A stretch of DNA of 64,000 nt from CBDAPX01 sp965198725. Lineage in GTDB: Bacteria; Pseudomonadota; Alphaproteobacteria; Rhodobacterales; Rhodobacteraceae. Position numbers and translations under genes: made by a program. Positions within the stretch are counted from its first letter, which is position 1. The number at the start of each line of letters is the position of its first letter. Shown here piece after piece: positions 42,271 to 50,638 of the stretch. The notes under the pieces were generated by a model. It was not told the origin of the DNA, searched no databases, and was given only the letters and a program-made list of their open reading frames with translations. The DNA is taken from NCBI GenBank assembly GCA_965198725.1, contig CBDAPX010000001.1, forward strand, positions 372,001 through 436,000. Direction: 5' to 3'.

Positions 42271-44313
42271 GTGACCGATGAAAATTCAGCTGATGCCGCG
42301 CCCCGCGATCTGCTGGGTGATCCCATCGACCAGAACCGGGAAAGCTGGGGGCGGCCAGGGTTCGAAAAAACTAAGGAAAATCAAGAGCGTGTGGAGGTTC
42401 TGGCCGCGGCCGGGTGGAAAGCCGAGCGGATTGCGCGGCACATCGGCTGTGATCCCAAGACCCTGCGCAAACATTTTTCCCGTGAGCTTAACCAGGCCGC
42501 GGACGATGCCGAGGCCGAGGCACTGATGACCATTCATCGCCGGATGAAAGAGGGGAATGTTTCCGCCGCCCGCCAGGTTCTGAGCCTGGCTGAAAAGGGC
42601 AAGGCGGTGCCCCCGCAACCAACGCAACCCGCGCCAGAGGTGGTTGCGGATGACCCGGCCGAAAAGCTGGGCAAGAAGGAACGCGCGGCCGAGCGCGCGG
42701 TGGGCGTCTACAACAATTTGCGTTTGCCGGATGTGCCCGGCCAGCCACGCCTGGCCGAGGCTGGCGCGGATTGGTTCCGCGACCTGGTGCGCGCGGCCTT
42801 TGGGGCGGCCGACCCGGAAACGGCCGAGCGCCGCGTGGGCGAAATCTTTTGCCTGGTCCCTAAGAAGAACAGCAAAACCACCAACTCGGCCGCCCTGGGT
42901 CTGACCGCGCTTTTGCTGAACCAGGTTCCCAATGCCGAAATGTATGTTGTTGGCCCCACCAAAGAGGTGGCCGCTACCTGTTTCAGCCACGCGAAAGGCA
43001 TGATCGACGCCGACCCGGTGAATGAGGAAACGGGCGAAAGTTATCTGTCAAATCGGTTCTGGGTGCGCGATGCGACACAGGAAATTGTGGACCGGCTGAC
43101 CGGCGCGGTTCTGAAAATCGTAGCCTTTGATGTGCGGGTGCTGACCGGGAAAATTCCGCTTTTGGTGATCCTGGACGAATTGCACTTTCTGGGGTCAAAC
43201 CCAAAGGCCGAGCGGGTTCTGGCGCAGCTGCGCGGCGGGATGATCACGCGCCCCGATGCGCTGTTGCTGATCATCACCACCCAAAGCGATGAACCGCCGG
43301 CGGGAGTGTTCAAAAAGGAACTGGAGTTTGCGCGCAAGGTGCGCGACGGAAAGGTGGCCGGCGGCAACATGCTGGTTTGCCTTTATGAGTTCCCCGAGGC
43401 GCTGCAGACCAGCGATGGCAAGGATTGGCGCGACCCGAAATATTGGCCGATGGTCCTGCCAAATCTGGGCAAATCGATCACGCTGGAGCGCCTGGTGCGC
43501 CTCTATCGCCAGGCCATCGAAAAAGGGCCTGAAACAGAAATCATCTGGGCATCCCAGCATCTGAATATCCAGATTGGCATGGGCTTGCACACTGACCGCT
43601 GGGTGGGTGTGGATCATTGGCCGGGTGCAAGGGTGCCCGCGACCCTGCAGCAAATCCTGGATCAATCGGACGTTTGCACCATCGGGATCGATGGCGGCGG
43701 CCTGGATGACATGCTGGGGCTGGGGGTGATCGGCCGGCACCCGGAAACCCGGCACTGGCACGCTTGGGCACGGGCTTGGGTGCAGCCCACCGCGCTGGAG
43801 CGCCGCAAAGAGATTGCGCCGCGGCTGCGCGATTTCGAGGCCCAGGGCGATCTGGTGATTTGCGCGGACCCCACCGACGATTTGCGCCAGGTGGCAAGCA
43901 TCTGCGCGGAAATCCACAGCCAGGGGTTGCTGCCCGAGGAACATGGCATCGGCCTGGACCCCTACGGGGTGGCCGCGCTGATCGATGAACTGGCGGCCCT
44001 GGGTCTGGAGGGCAGTCTGCTGTCGGCCATCCCCCAGGGCACCCGACTGTCGCCCGCGATTTGGGGCATCGAAAGAAAACTGGTTGATGGCACATTTCAA
44101 CACGCGGGCCAGCCCATGCTGGATTGGTGCGTGTCGAATGCGCGGACGGAACAGCGGGGCAACGCGGTGCTGATCACCAAGGCGGTGGCCGGAAAAGGCA
44201 AAATTGACCCGCTTATGGCGCTATTCAATGCCGCTGTTTTGATGACCCGCAACCCTGAGGGCGCCGGCCCCGGCCTGGATGAATTCCTGGCTAACCCCGT
44301 GATGGTGATTTGA
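42271..44313 (+). CDS. Terminase with small-subunit-like domain fused to large subunit
   Basis: The 680-residue protein starts at a GTG. Residues 1-110 look like a small terminase subunit: a helix-turn-helix (RVEVLAAAGWKAERIARHIG, CDPKTLRKHF) and helices with GNVSAARQVLSLAEKG. From about residue 140 it is a large subunit: YNNLRLPDVPGQPRLAE, a Walker A variant LVPKKNSKTTNSA, Walker B LLVILDELHFLG and a nuclease domain with TIGIDGGGLDDMLGL, VICADPTDD and KIDPLMALFNAAVL. It packages phage DNA into the prohead using ATP. The two parts are usually separate proteins. The stop overlaps the portal gene. Confidence 0.9.
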   Translation: MTDENSADAAPRDLLGDPIDQNRESWGRPGFEKTKENQERVEVLAAAGWKAERIARHIGCDPKTLRKHFSRELNQAADDAEAEALMTIHRRMKEGNVSAARQVLSLAEKGKAVPPQPTQPAPEVVADDPAEKLGKKERAAERAVGVYNNLRLPDVPGQPRLAEAGADWFRDLVRAAFGAADPETAERRVGEIFCLVPKKNSKTTNSAALGLTALLLNQVPNAEMYVVGPTKEVAATCFSHAKGMIDADPVNEETGESYLSNRFWVRDATQEIVDRLTGAVLKIVAFDVRVLTGKIPLLVILDELHFLGSNPKAERVLAQLRGGMITRPDALLLIITTQSDEPPAGVFKKELEFARKVRDGKVAGGNMLVCLYEFPEALQTSDGKDWRDPKYWPMVLPNLGKSITLERLVRLYRQAIEKGPETEIIWASQHLNIQIGMGLHTDRWVGVDHWPGARVPATLQQILDQSDVCTIGIDGGGLDDMLGLGVIGRHPETRHWHAWARAWVQPTALERRKEIAPRLRDFEAQGDLVICADPTDDLRQVASICAEIHSQGLLPEEHGIGLDPYGVAALIDELAALGLEGSLLSAIPQGTRLSPAIWGIERKLVDGTFQHAGQPMLDWCVSNARTEQRGNAVLITKAVAGKGKIDPLMALFNAAVLMTRNPEGAGPGLDEFLANPVMVI

Positions 44314-45572
44314 TGCTGAAAAAAATGAGACAGGCGGCCAGCGCAGCGGCGGCGGTGGTTCGAAACGAATTGGCGCCGGGCGAAAGCGGCTGGGTCAATC
44401 TGACCGATGCGGGCAGCCTGGCGACCGCCGGTTTTTCCTCGGCCGCGGGCAAAACGGTTTCGCCCGAAACCGCCATGACCCTTTCGGCCGTGTTCGATGG
44501 GGTGCGCAAAACATCCGAGGTGATCAGCACCTTGCCTTTGGGGCTATACGAAAAAAACCGCGACGGATCGAAAACCCGCCTGGAGAACGATCTGGATATG
44601 GTTTTGACGGTGCAGCCAAACCCGCACCAAACCGCACAAGAATTCTGGGAAGGCATGACCGCCCAGGCATCCCTGCGCGGCAACGCGATGGCGGAAAAGC
44701 TTTTTATTGGCGACCGGCTGGTGGGGTTGCGGCCGATGCTGAATTGCACCGCGGCCGTTCTGCCTGGTGGTGGCTTTGAGTATTCGGTTTATGACCGCGG
44801 CCGCCGGTACAAGCTGCCCGCGGAAAAGGTGTTTCACCTGCGCGGGTTCGGCGCTGGCTATGGCCTCGGCCTGTCGGTGATCAAATACGGGGCGCAGTCG
44901 ATGGGGGCCGCCCTGGCCGCCGATGAAACCGCCGGAAAGTTGTTTTCGAATGCCATGATGGCGGCGGGTGTCCTGGAGGCATCGCAAACGCTGGATAACA
45001 AACAGCGCGCCGATCTGCAGACCGTGCTGGAAAACTTCACCGGATCAAGCAAGGCCGGCAAGGTGCTGACGCTAGAGGCGGGCATGAAATATTCGCAGCT
45101 GCAGTTGAACCCCGAGGATGCGCAGCTGTTGGAAACGCGGGCGTTTGGGGTTGAGGATGTCTGCCGCTGGATTGGCATCCCGCCGGTGATCGTGGGTCAC
45201 GCCAGCGCCGGCCAAACCATGTGGGGGTCGGGTGTTGAGGCCATAATGCTGTCCTGGCTGACCCTCGGGATAAACCCGCGCCTGGCGCGGATCGAAGGCC
45301 GCGCAAAGATAGACCTTTTGCCGCCTGAGCGGCGCCGGCGGTGGGAACTGGCATTCGACCGCGAGGCCATGCTGCAGATGGACAGCAAGTCGAAGGGTGA
45401 TTTCCTGGCCAAGATGGCCACCAGCGGCACGATGACCGCAAACGAGCGCCGGGCAAAGCTGAACCTGCCCAAACACAAAGACCCGGCCGCCGATGATCTG
45501 CAGATGCAGGGTGCAATGGCGCCGATTGGCAACCTAGGCAATTCTGGAGGCGCAAAGAATGGACAAGAATAA
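44313..45572 (+). CDS. Portal protein (HK97 family)
   Basis: The 419-residue portal forms the dodecameric ring through which DNA enters the head. Family features are TLSAVFDGVRKTSEVISTLP, YSVYDRGRRYKLPAEKVFHL, GLSVIKYGAQSMGAALA, FGVEDVCRWIGIPPVIVGHA and the C-terminal FLAKMATSGTMTANERRAKL. It starts at the ATG overlapping the terminase stop and overlaps the protease gene by 14 bases. Confidence 0.94.
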   Translation: MLKKMRQAASAAAAVVRNELAPGESGWVNLTDAGSLATAGFSSAAGKTVSPETAMTLSAVFDGVRKTSEVISTLPLGLYEKNRDGSKTRLENDLDMVLTVQPNPHQTAQEFWEGMTAQASLRGNAMAEKLFIGDRLVGLRPMLNCTAAVLPGGGFEYSVYDRGRRYKLPAEKVFHLRGFGAGYGLGLSVIKYGAQSMGAALAADETAGKLFSNAMMAAGVLEASQTLDNKQRADLQTVLENFTGSSKAGKVLTLEAGMKYSQLQLNPEDAQLLETRAFGVEDVCRWIGIPPVIVGHASAGQTMWGSGVEAIMLSWLTLGINPRLARIEGRAKIDLLPPERRRRWELAFDREAMLQMDSKSKGDFLAKMATSGTMTANERRAKLNLPKHKDPAADDLQMQGAMAPIGNLGNSGGAKNGQE

Positions 45573-46380
45573 GCTGCCCAAAGTGGCGGTGCCGGCAAAG
45601 GCTGGCGTTTCGGGCGGGATCGCGCAGGCCGCGGCCGAGGATGACGCGGCCGAATCGATTTCGATCCTGGACCCCATCGGCGCCGATATGTGTGGCGATG
45701 GGGTGACCGCCAAGCGGATCGGCGCAGCCCTGCGCGCCATCGGTGGCGGGGATGTGGTTGTGAATATCAACAGCCCAGGCGGTGATTTTTTCGAGGGCCT
45801 AGCGATCTACAACCAGTTGCGGGAATACCAGGGCAATGTGACCGTGCGGGTTCTGGGCCTGGCGGCCTCGGCCGCATCGATCATTGCGATGGCGGCCAAT
45901 GAAATTCAGATTGGCCGGGCCGGGTTCCTGATGATCCACAACACTTGGGTTGTGGCTGCTGGCGACCGCCAGGCATTCCGCGACGTGGCCGACTGGCTGG
46001 AGCCTTTCGACCAGGCGGCGGCCGAAATTTATTCGGCCCGCACCGGCAAGGATACCGCCGATATTGCCGCGATGCTGGACCGCGAAACCTGGATTGGTGG
46101 CCAGGCGGCCGTAGACCAGGGGTTTGCCGATCAGCTGCTGGCCTCGGATGAGGTGGAACAGGACGCAGCCAAGGCGGCAGCCGACCTGTCGCCCGGTGCG
46201 GCTGCAAAGAAAATCGATCTGATGCTGGCCGGCAAGGCCAGCCGATCCGAGCGGCGCGCCCTGGTGGCCGCCCTGAAATCGGGCACGCAAAACGCTGCCC
46301 AGCCCGGCACGCTACGCGCTGCCATCGACCAGCTGGCACCGGAACTGCAATCGGCGCTGGCTACACTGAAAACCATGTGA
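45559..46380 (+). CDS. ClpP-like prohead protease
   Basis: The 273-residue protein has a ClpP/S14 fold: VVNINSPGGDFFEGLAIYNQL, the catalytic serine in LAASAASIIAMAANEI, the histidine in FLMIHNTWVVAAGD and a helix after it. It would remove the scaffold part of the capsid protein during head maturation. A C-terminal extension of about 70 residues may serve as scaffold or for binding. It lies between portal and capsid genes, as in many HK97-like phages. Confidence 0.92.
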   Translation: MDKNKLPKVAVPAKAGVSGGIAQAAAEDDAAESISILDPIGADMCGDGVTAKRIGAALRAIGGGDVVVNINSPGGDFFEGLAIYNQLREYQGNVTVRVLGLAASAASIIAMAANEIQIGRAGFLMIHNTWVVAAGDRQAFRDVADWLEPFDQAAAEIYSARTGKDTADIAAMLDRETWIGGQAAVDQGFADQLLASDEVEQDAAKAAADLSPGAAAKKIDLMLAGKASRSERRALVAALKSGTQNAAQPGTLRAAIDQLAPELQSALATLKTM

Positions 46381-46398
46381 GTTAGAGGAAAACCTGAC

Positions 46399-47718
46399 AT
46401 GAGCAATTTGAAAATGCCCGCGATTTGCGTGGCGGCACTGATGGCGGCGACCCCTGCAAGCGTTCTGGTCGGCCCGCGTAACGACGGGTCGGTTGATCCC
46501 GAGGCGCTGCTGAAAGATGTGCAGGCGCAGCTGGAAAAGCTGAATGGCGACGTGAAGCAAACCGCCGAAAACGCTTTGAGCGAGGCCAAGAAGGCGGGCG
46601 ACGTTTCGGTTGAAACCAAGGCCCAGGCCGACAAGCTGCTGACCATCCAGCAAGGCTTGACCGATAGTGTCAAGGCGCTGACCGATCAGCTGGAGGGCGT
46701 CAAGCAATCCAACCTTGAGATTGCGCAGGCGGTTGCCGCTGGTGGCCAGGGCGGCGCATCTGCGCCCATGTCGCTGGGCCGGGCGATCACCACCGAGGGG
46801 GCGGACCAGATCAATGCATATCTGTCGGCGGGCGCCTCGGGGTCGATGAGCTTTGATGTGAATAACGCCATCACCACGGCGGACGGTTCGGGCGGTGGTC
46901 TGATCTTCCATGAGGAAGAACGCGACCCCGTGAACATGCCCCGCCGCCGCCTGCGCATCGCAGCGCTGGTTGGCCAGGGCCGCACCGGCACCAACCTGGT
47001 GCCTTACCGCAAGCAAACCCTGCGCACCGATGCCACCGATATGATTGCCGAGGGCGGCGCATATCCTGAAAGCGCCTTTGGTTGGTCGGCTGCGGATGCC
47101 AAGGTGCGCAAGGTGGGCGCGCATACCAACATCACCGAGGAAACCCTGGCCGATGCGGCGCTGTTTCAGTCCGAGATTGATGGCGAATTGCGCTATGGCG
47201 TTGACAAGGCAATTGACGAGCAGGTTCTGGCTGGCGATGGCGTGGGCGAAAACCTGGATGGGCTTATGCCGAATGCGACCGCCTTTGTGGCGGCGGCTGG
47301 CCTGCCAGATGCAAACCCCATCGACCGCTTGCGGCTGGCGATCCTGCAGGTGGCCCTGGCTGACTATGTGGCAGATACGATCCTGTTGAACCCGACCGAT
47401 TGGGCGCGCATTGAACTGATCAAAAACGGTTCGGGCGATGCGCGCTATGTATTCGGCAACCCCTCGGCACCCTCGGCCCCTGCGCTTTGGGGTAAGAATG
47501 TTGTTGATAGCAACACCATGACCGCGGGCGAATGGCTGGTGGGTGACCTGGTGATGGCCGCAACGCTCTATGAGCGCGCCGGCATCGAGGTGCTTCTGTC
47601 CACCGAAAATGATGACAATTTCATCAAGGACATGATCACCATGAAGGCGCGCAAGCGTCTGGCCCAGGCGGTCAAGCGCCCGGCGGCGATGGTCAAGGGT
47701 AACTTCACTTTCGCCTGA
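46399..47718 (+). CDS. Major capsid protein (HK97 fold)
   Basis: The 439-residue protein has an N-terminal scaffold-like (delta) region with strong coiled coil (ALLKDVQAQLEKLNGDVKQT, then further heptads to about residue 110) and a capsid domain with SLGRAITTEGADQINAYL, FGWSAADAKVRKVGAHTNIT, LGENL-type VGENLDGLMPNATAF, ADTILLNPTDWARIELIK and a C-terminus typical of the fold (AAMVKGNFTFA). The protease just upstream probably removes the delta region. AGAGGA precedes the ATG. Confidence 0.94.
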   Translation: MSNLKMPAICVAALMAATPASVLVGPRNDGSVDPEALLKDVQAQLEKLNGDVKQTAENALSEAKKAGDVSVETKAQADKLLTIQQGLTDSVKALTDQLEGVKQSNLEIAQAVAAGGQGGASAPMSLGRAITTEGADQINAYLSAGASGSMSFDVNNAITTADGSGGGLIFHEEERDPVNMPRRRLRIAALVGQGRTGTNLVPYRKQTLRTDATDMIAEGGAYPESAFGWSAADAKVRKVGAHTNITEETLADAALFQSEIDGELRYGVDKAIDEQVLAGDGVGENLDGLMPNATAFVAAAGLPDANPIDRLRLAILQVALADYVADTILLNPTDWARIELIKNGSGDARYVFGNPSAPSAPALWGKNVVDSNTMTAGEWLVGDLVMAATLYERAGIEVLLSTENDDNFIKDMITMKARKRLAQAVKRPAAMVKGNFTFA

Positions 47719-47746
47719 TCCGCGCCTGAGGGTGTGAAAAGCAATT

Positions 47747-47771
47747 GGCCGGGCGGGTGTGCTGCCCGGCC
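47747..47771 (+). terminator. Hairpin after the capsid gene
   Basis: GGCCGGGC and GCCCGGCC pair around a 9-base loop in the gap between the capsid gene and the next gene. No T run follows, so it may only reduce readthrough or protect the capsid mRNA end. Confidence 0.5.
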
Positions 47772-47799
47772 ATACCAGACCCCAAGTTGAGGGAAGCCC

Positions 47800-48069
47800 A
47801 TGTTGTATTTCAAGATGATCGAAAGCCGCAAAGGTGCGGCTGGTTTTTGCCGTGCTGGCCATGTGATCTCGGCCGAGGCGGGCAGCCAGAAGGCCGAAAC
47901 CCTGCTGGCCTATGTCGAAAAGGGTGCGGCCAAAAAGCTGACCGAGAAAGAGGCGAAAGAGGCCCTGGCCAGTGCGGCCGAGACCTCGGCCCCGGTTGCC
48001 GAGGGTGAGAAGGAGGCGATTGGCGAGGGCGCCAAGGCTGAAACCACGAAAGAGGCCGGCACCGAATGA
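47800..48069 (+). CDS. Small phage protein after capsid gene
   Basis: An 89-residue protein (MLYFKMIESRKGAAGFCRAG, HVISAEAGSQKAETLLAYVE) with a long Glu/Ala/Lys-rich helical tail. TTGAGGGA precedes the ATG. Proteins of this size in this place are often head accessory proteins, but I do not recognise a family. It overlaps the connector gene by four bases. Confidence 0.6.
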   Translation: MLYFKMIESRKGAAGFCRAGHVISAEAGSQKAETLLAYVEKGAAKKLTEKEAKEALASAAETSAPVAEGEKEAIGEGAKAETTKEAGTE

Positions 48070-48365
48070 GCCAGCTAGCACCGGCGGCGATCAAGCCGCA
48101 TCTGGCCATTGCCGCCGGTGATACCGGCGATGACCAACTGATCCAGGATTACATCGACGCGGCCGAGGCGTGGGTGATCAAACATCTGCGCCGCGATCTG
48201 GACGCCGAGTTTTCAGGCGGCTGGCCGGCACCGATCCTGCAGGCCGTGCGGTTGTTGGTTGCTCATTGGTACACCCACCGCGAGACGGTGGCGGTTGGCG
48301 CTATGGTCGAAATTCCCTTTGGCACCGCGCAGATGCTGGCCCCCTATCGTGACCTGGGGGCCTGA
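48066..48365 (+). CDS. Head-tail connector protein (gp6-like)
   Basis: The 99-residue helical protein matches the HK97 gp6-like connector pattern: IKPHLAIAAGDTGDDQLIQD, YIDAAEAWVIKHL, and the C-terminal ILQAVRLLVAHWYTHRETV followed by IPFGTAQMLAPYRDL. These proteins form the adaptor ring under the portal. It lies between head and tail genes in the expected order. Confidence 0.9.
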   Translation: MSQLAPAAIKPHLAIAAGDTGDDQLIQDYIDAAEAWVIKHLRRDLDAEFSGGWPAPILQAVRLLVAHWYTHRETVAVGAMVEIPFGTAQMLAPYRDLGA

Positions 48366-48367
48366 TC

Positions 48368-48721
48368 ATGGCGGCCGGTAAATTCAGAGACAAGGCAACA
48401 TTCCGCCGCCAGGACAAGGGCGCGCTGGACCCCTACGGGAACCCGGCCGGCGGCGCCTGGCCGGTTTACCTGGCGGATGTGCCCGCCGATCTGCGCGAAA
48501 CGCCAGGCAAAGAGGCCCTGGCGGCTGGCCGGTTAGAGGCCCGCGTGACGGGCACCCTACGGATCAGGGCCAGCGCATCCAGCCCGGCCCGGTCTGTCAC
48601 CCCCGCCGATCAAGTGGAGGTGCGCGGCCATACCTGGAAAATCCTGGCTGGCCCCATCGATCCCGATGGCCACGGCCGCAAGCTGGAATTCACAATCGAA
48701 CGTGGTGGCCTGGCGCAATGA
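48368..48721 (+). CDS. Head-tail joining / head closure protein
   Basis: The 117-residue protein is of the SPP1 gp16-like head-tail joining family: KFRDKATFRRQDKGALDPYG, GNPAGGAWPVYLADVPADLR and the C-terminal VRGHTWKILAGPIDPDGHGR. It closes the head after packaging and receives the tail. It overlaps the next gene by four bases (ATGA). Confidence 0.88.
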   Translation: MAAGKFRDKATFRRQDKGALDPYGNPAGGAWPVYLADVPADLRETPGKEALAAGRLEARVTGTLRIRASASSPARSVTPADQVEVRGHTWKILAGPIDPDGHGRKLEFTIERGGLAQ

Positions 48722-49104
48722 GGGTTGACGGGAAAAAGCTGATTTCACAGATGGGCCGGCTGCCCGAGGCAAACCGCGCCCACCTGGTTACGGCGATCCG
48801 CCGGAATACCGAGGAAGGGGCGCGGGTGGCCAAGACCCTGGCGCCAGACGTGACCGGCGAAACCCGTTAAGAGATCACCGCCGAATACCGCGATGGTGGT
48901 CTGACCGGCGAGGTGGTGGTGATCGATAGCCAGGCGCCGCGGCCGGAAAAAGACAAAGCCTATTCGATTGAGCATGGCCGCAAGAAAGGCGACCACGGCA
49001 CGACCGAGGGTTATCACCACGTATGGAATACCCGGAAATACCTTTCGAAGAAATTCGGGGGGCGGGTGCGCCGGGCGTTGAATAAAGCAATCAAGGGCGT
49101 TTGA
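48718..49104 (+). pseudogene. HK97 gp10-like tail-joining protein with internal TAA
   Basis: From the ATG at 48718 the frame gives KLISQMGRLPEANRAHLVTA and GARVAKTLAPDVTGETR, then TAA at 48868-48870, then EITAEYRDGGLTGEVVVIDS, KDKAYSIEHGRKKGDHG and a C-terminus TRKYLSKKFGGRVRRALNKA. The parts are in one frame and both fit the HK97 gp10 family, where A(P)VxTGxLRxSI leads into the second half. A CAA-to-TAA change at codon 51 would explain it. Without readthrough no full tail-joining protein is made, which should block virion assembly. Confidence 0.8.
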
Positions 49105-49106
49105 TC

Positions 49107-49523
49107 ATGGCGGATGATGTGGTGATGGCAGCCTGGGCGGGCCTGCGCGTGGCACTGGCGGCGGATGCCAGTCTGGCGGCGCTGGTCCCTGGGGATCGGG
49201 TTCTGGATCATGTGCCCGAGAACGTGGCGTTTCCCTATATCCGCCTCGGCCGCCTGCAGCCATCGCCAGACGATACAGACGGGCATCGCGGCCATCTGAT
49301 CACCTTGGGCCTGGAGTGTTTCAGCCGGCCAAGTTTCGGCCGGATGCAAGCGGTGCAAATCTGCCAGGCCATAGAGGCCGCGCTGCACCAGCGCCCGCAA
49401 GATGTGCCGGTGGCGGGGTTCAACCTGATAGAAATCGAGGTGCAAACCTGGAGCGTTGATCGCGCCGCCGATGGGATGACCTGGCGCGGGGTGGTGTCTC
49501 TGGAGTTGCGCCTGGACAGCTGA
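49107..49523 (+). CDS. Tail completion protein (DUF3168 type)
   Basis: The 138-residue protein matches the DUF3168 pattern: AAWAGLRVALAADASLAALV, GDRVLDHVPENVAFPYIRLG, then HLITLGLECFSRPSFGRMQA and AIEAALHQRP. It caps the tail and joins it to the head. The ATG at 49107 follows the previous stop directly. Confidence 0.88.
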   Translation: MADDVVMAAWAGLRVALAADASLAALVPGDRVLDHVPENVAFPYIRLGRLQPSPDDTDGHRGHLITLGLECFSRPSFGRMQAVQICQAIEAALHQRPQDVPVAGFNLIEIEVQTWSVDRAADGMTWRGVVSLELRLDS

Positions 49524-49633
49524 CGCGGCCCGGCCGTGACAGATCGCCAGACCGCGGGGGATGGGCGCCCGCTTAACCCGTGCCCAGGCGGCACGAAAAT
49601 TCGTGCAATGCACACAAATGGAGGGCTTATTTT

Positions 49634-50043
49634 ATGGGCGCAAAAAGGGCCGCGCGTGGCTTTTGAAAATCGCGGATGGTCAGGGCGGCTTTGACCCGCT
49701 GACCGGGATCACCGGCAAATCTCTGGATATCAACGGCGAACGCATTGATGCGACCGTGCCGGATGCCACCACCCCCGAGGGGCCGCTGTGGGAGGCATCG
49801 CTGGACGGGGTGCGCAATATCAGCTTTTCCGGTGATGGCCGGTCTGTTGGGGATGCTGCGGAAACCCGGCTGAAAGGGGCGATCCATTCGGACAGCATGA
49901 CCGATGATTTCCAGTTGTTCATTCCTGGCTGGGGCACCTATGAGGGTAATTTTTCGATCAACCTCAGTTTTGGGGATGACGGAACCGTAACCTATTCGAT
50001 CAGCGGCGCCAGCAACGGTGCAACTGCCTTCACCAGCGCCTAA
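49634..50043 (+). pseudogene. Major tail (tube) protein with a frameshift at codon 4
   Basis: The best start is ATG 49634 with GGAGG eight bases before. It reads Met-Gly-Ala, then five A residues at 49642-49646 put it out of frame. One extra A gives MGAKKGRAWLLKIADG, the expected tail tube N-terminus, and the rest of the protein (GGFDPLTGITGKSLDINGER, FIPGWGTYEGNFSINL, SISGASNGATAFTSA) is intact in the second frame to 50043. So a one-base deletion in an A run disrupts the main tail protein. A start at ATG 49618 in the open frame would lack a ribosome site and change the N-terminus. A homopolymer sequencing error must be excluded. Confidence 0.75.
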
Positions 50044-50432
50044 TGGGTGTTGGTGTTCAAGCACCGCGGGGCGGGCTGGCTGAAAAGCTGGCTGGCGCGC
50101 CCCGCGTCCTGATCCTGCGAAACGCGGAAATCGAGCGTTTCGAGGATCTTCACCAGGGCATTTTTGATGCCTGGGATGGGTTCATGGGGCGCGGCCCCAA
50201 GCCGACCAGCACCCAGGTGCGCGACCTGGTGGCCCTGGGCCTGATCGGTGGCGGCCTGGAGGATGCGGCGGCGGATGCGCTGGTGGCGGGCCTCGGCCCT
50301 GACAAGCTTCAAAGCCTCTATGCCATCGCCAGCGCCCTGATCGGTGTGGCCTTCACCCCCGAACTGGCGGACGAAACGGCCGAGGATGACGGGGCCGAGG
50401 ATGGCGAGGCGGACCCCGGAAAAAAGACCTAA
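50043..50432 (+). CDS. Tail assembly chaperone (GTA gp10-like)
   Basis: The 129-residue protein (LILRNAEIERFEDLHQGIFD, AWDGFMGRGPKPTSTQVRDL, VALGLIGGGLEDAAADALVA, then an acidic tail) matches the chaperone that precedes the tape measure gene in gene transfer agents and related phages. The start codon overlaps the stop of the tail protein (TAATG). It should guide tail tube assembly around the tape measure. Confidence 0.8.
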   Translation: MGVGVQAPRGGLAEKLAGAPRVLILRNAEIERFEDLHQGIFDAWDGFMGRGPKPTSTQVRDLVALGLIGGGLEDAAADALVAGLGPDKLQSLYAIASALIGVAFTPELADETAEDDGAEDGEADPGKKT

Positions 50433-50446
50433 GCCGCGCGTGGGGC

Positions 50447-50638
50447 GTGCGGCAAATCATCAAATCGGCGGTGCCGCTGGGTTACCGGCCCGATGATGTG
50501 CGCGGCATGGTGCCCTGTGACTGGTTGCTGGTGGTGCGCGGGCACAACGCAGCGGCCCAGGCGCAGAAACCCGGCGGCCGTGCCCCAAGCAAAGCTGAAA
50601 TCGAAGAATTGTTGAGGTTGGACAGTGAGCGATCTTGA
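50447..50638 (+). CDS. Small tail chaperone-like protein
   Basis: A 63-residue protein (IIKSAVPLGYRPDDVRGMVP, CDWLLVVRGHNAAAQAQ, a C-terminal helix AEIEELLRLDSERS). It lies between the chaperone and the tape measure gene and overlaps the latter by 14 bases. This place is usually taken by the second chaperone product. The start codon is not ATG (GTG at 50450 or similar), so the exact start is uncertain. Confidence 0.6.
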   Translation: MRQIIKSAVPLGYRPDDVRGMVPCDWLLVVRGHNAAAQAQKPGGRAPSKAEIEELLRLDSERS

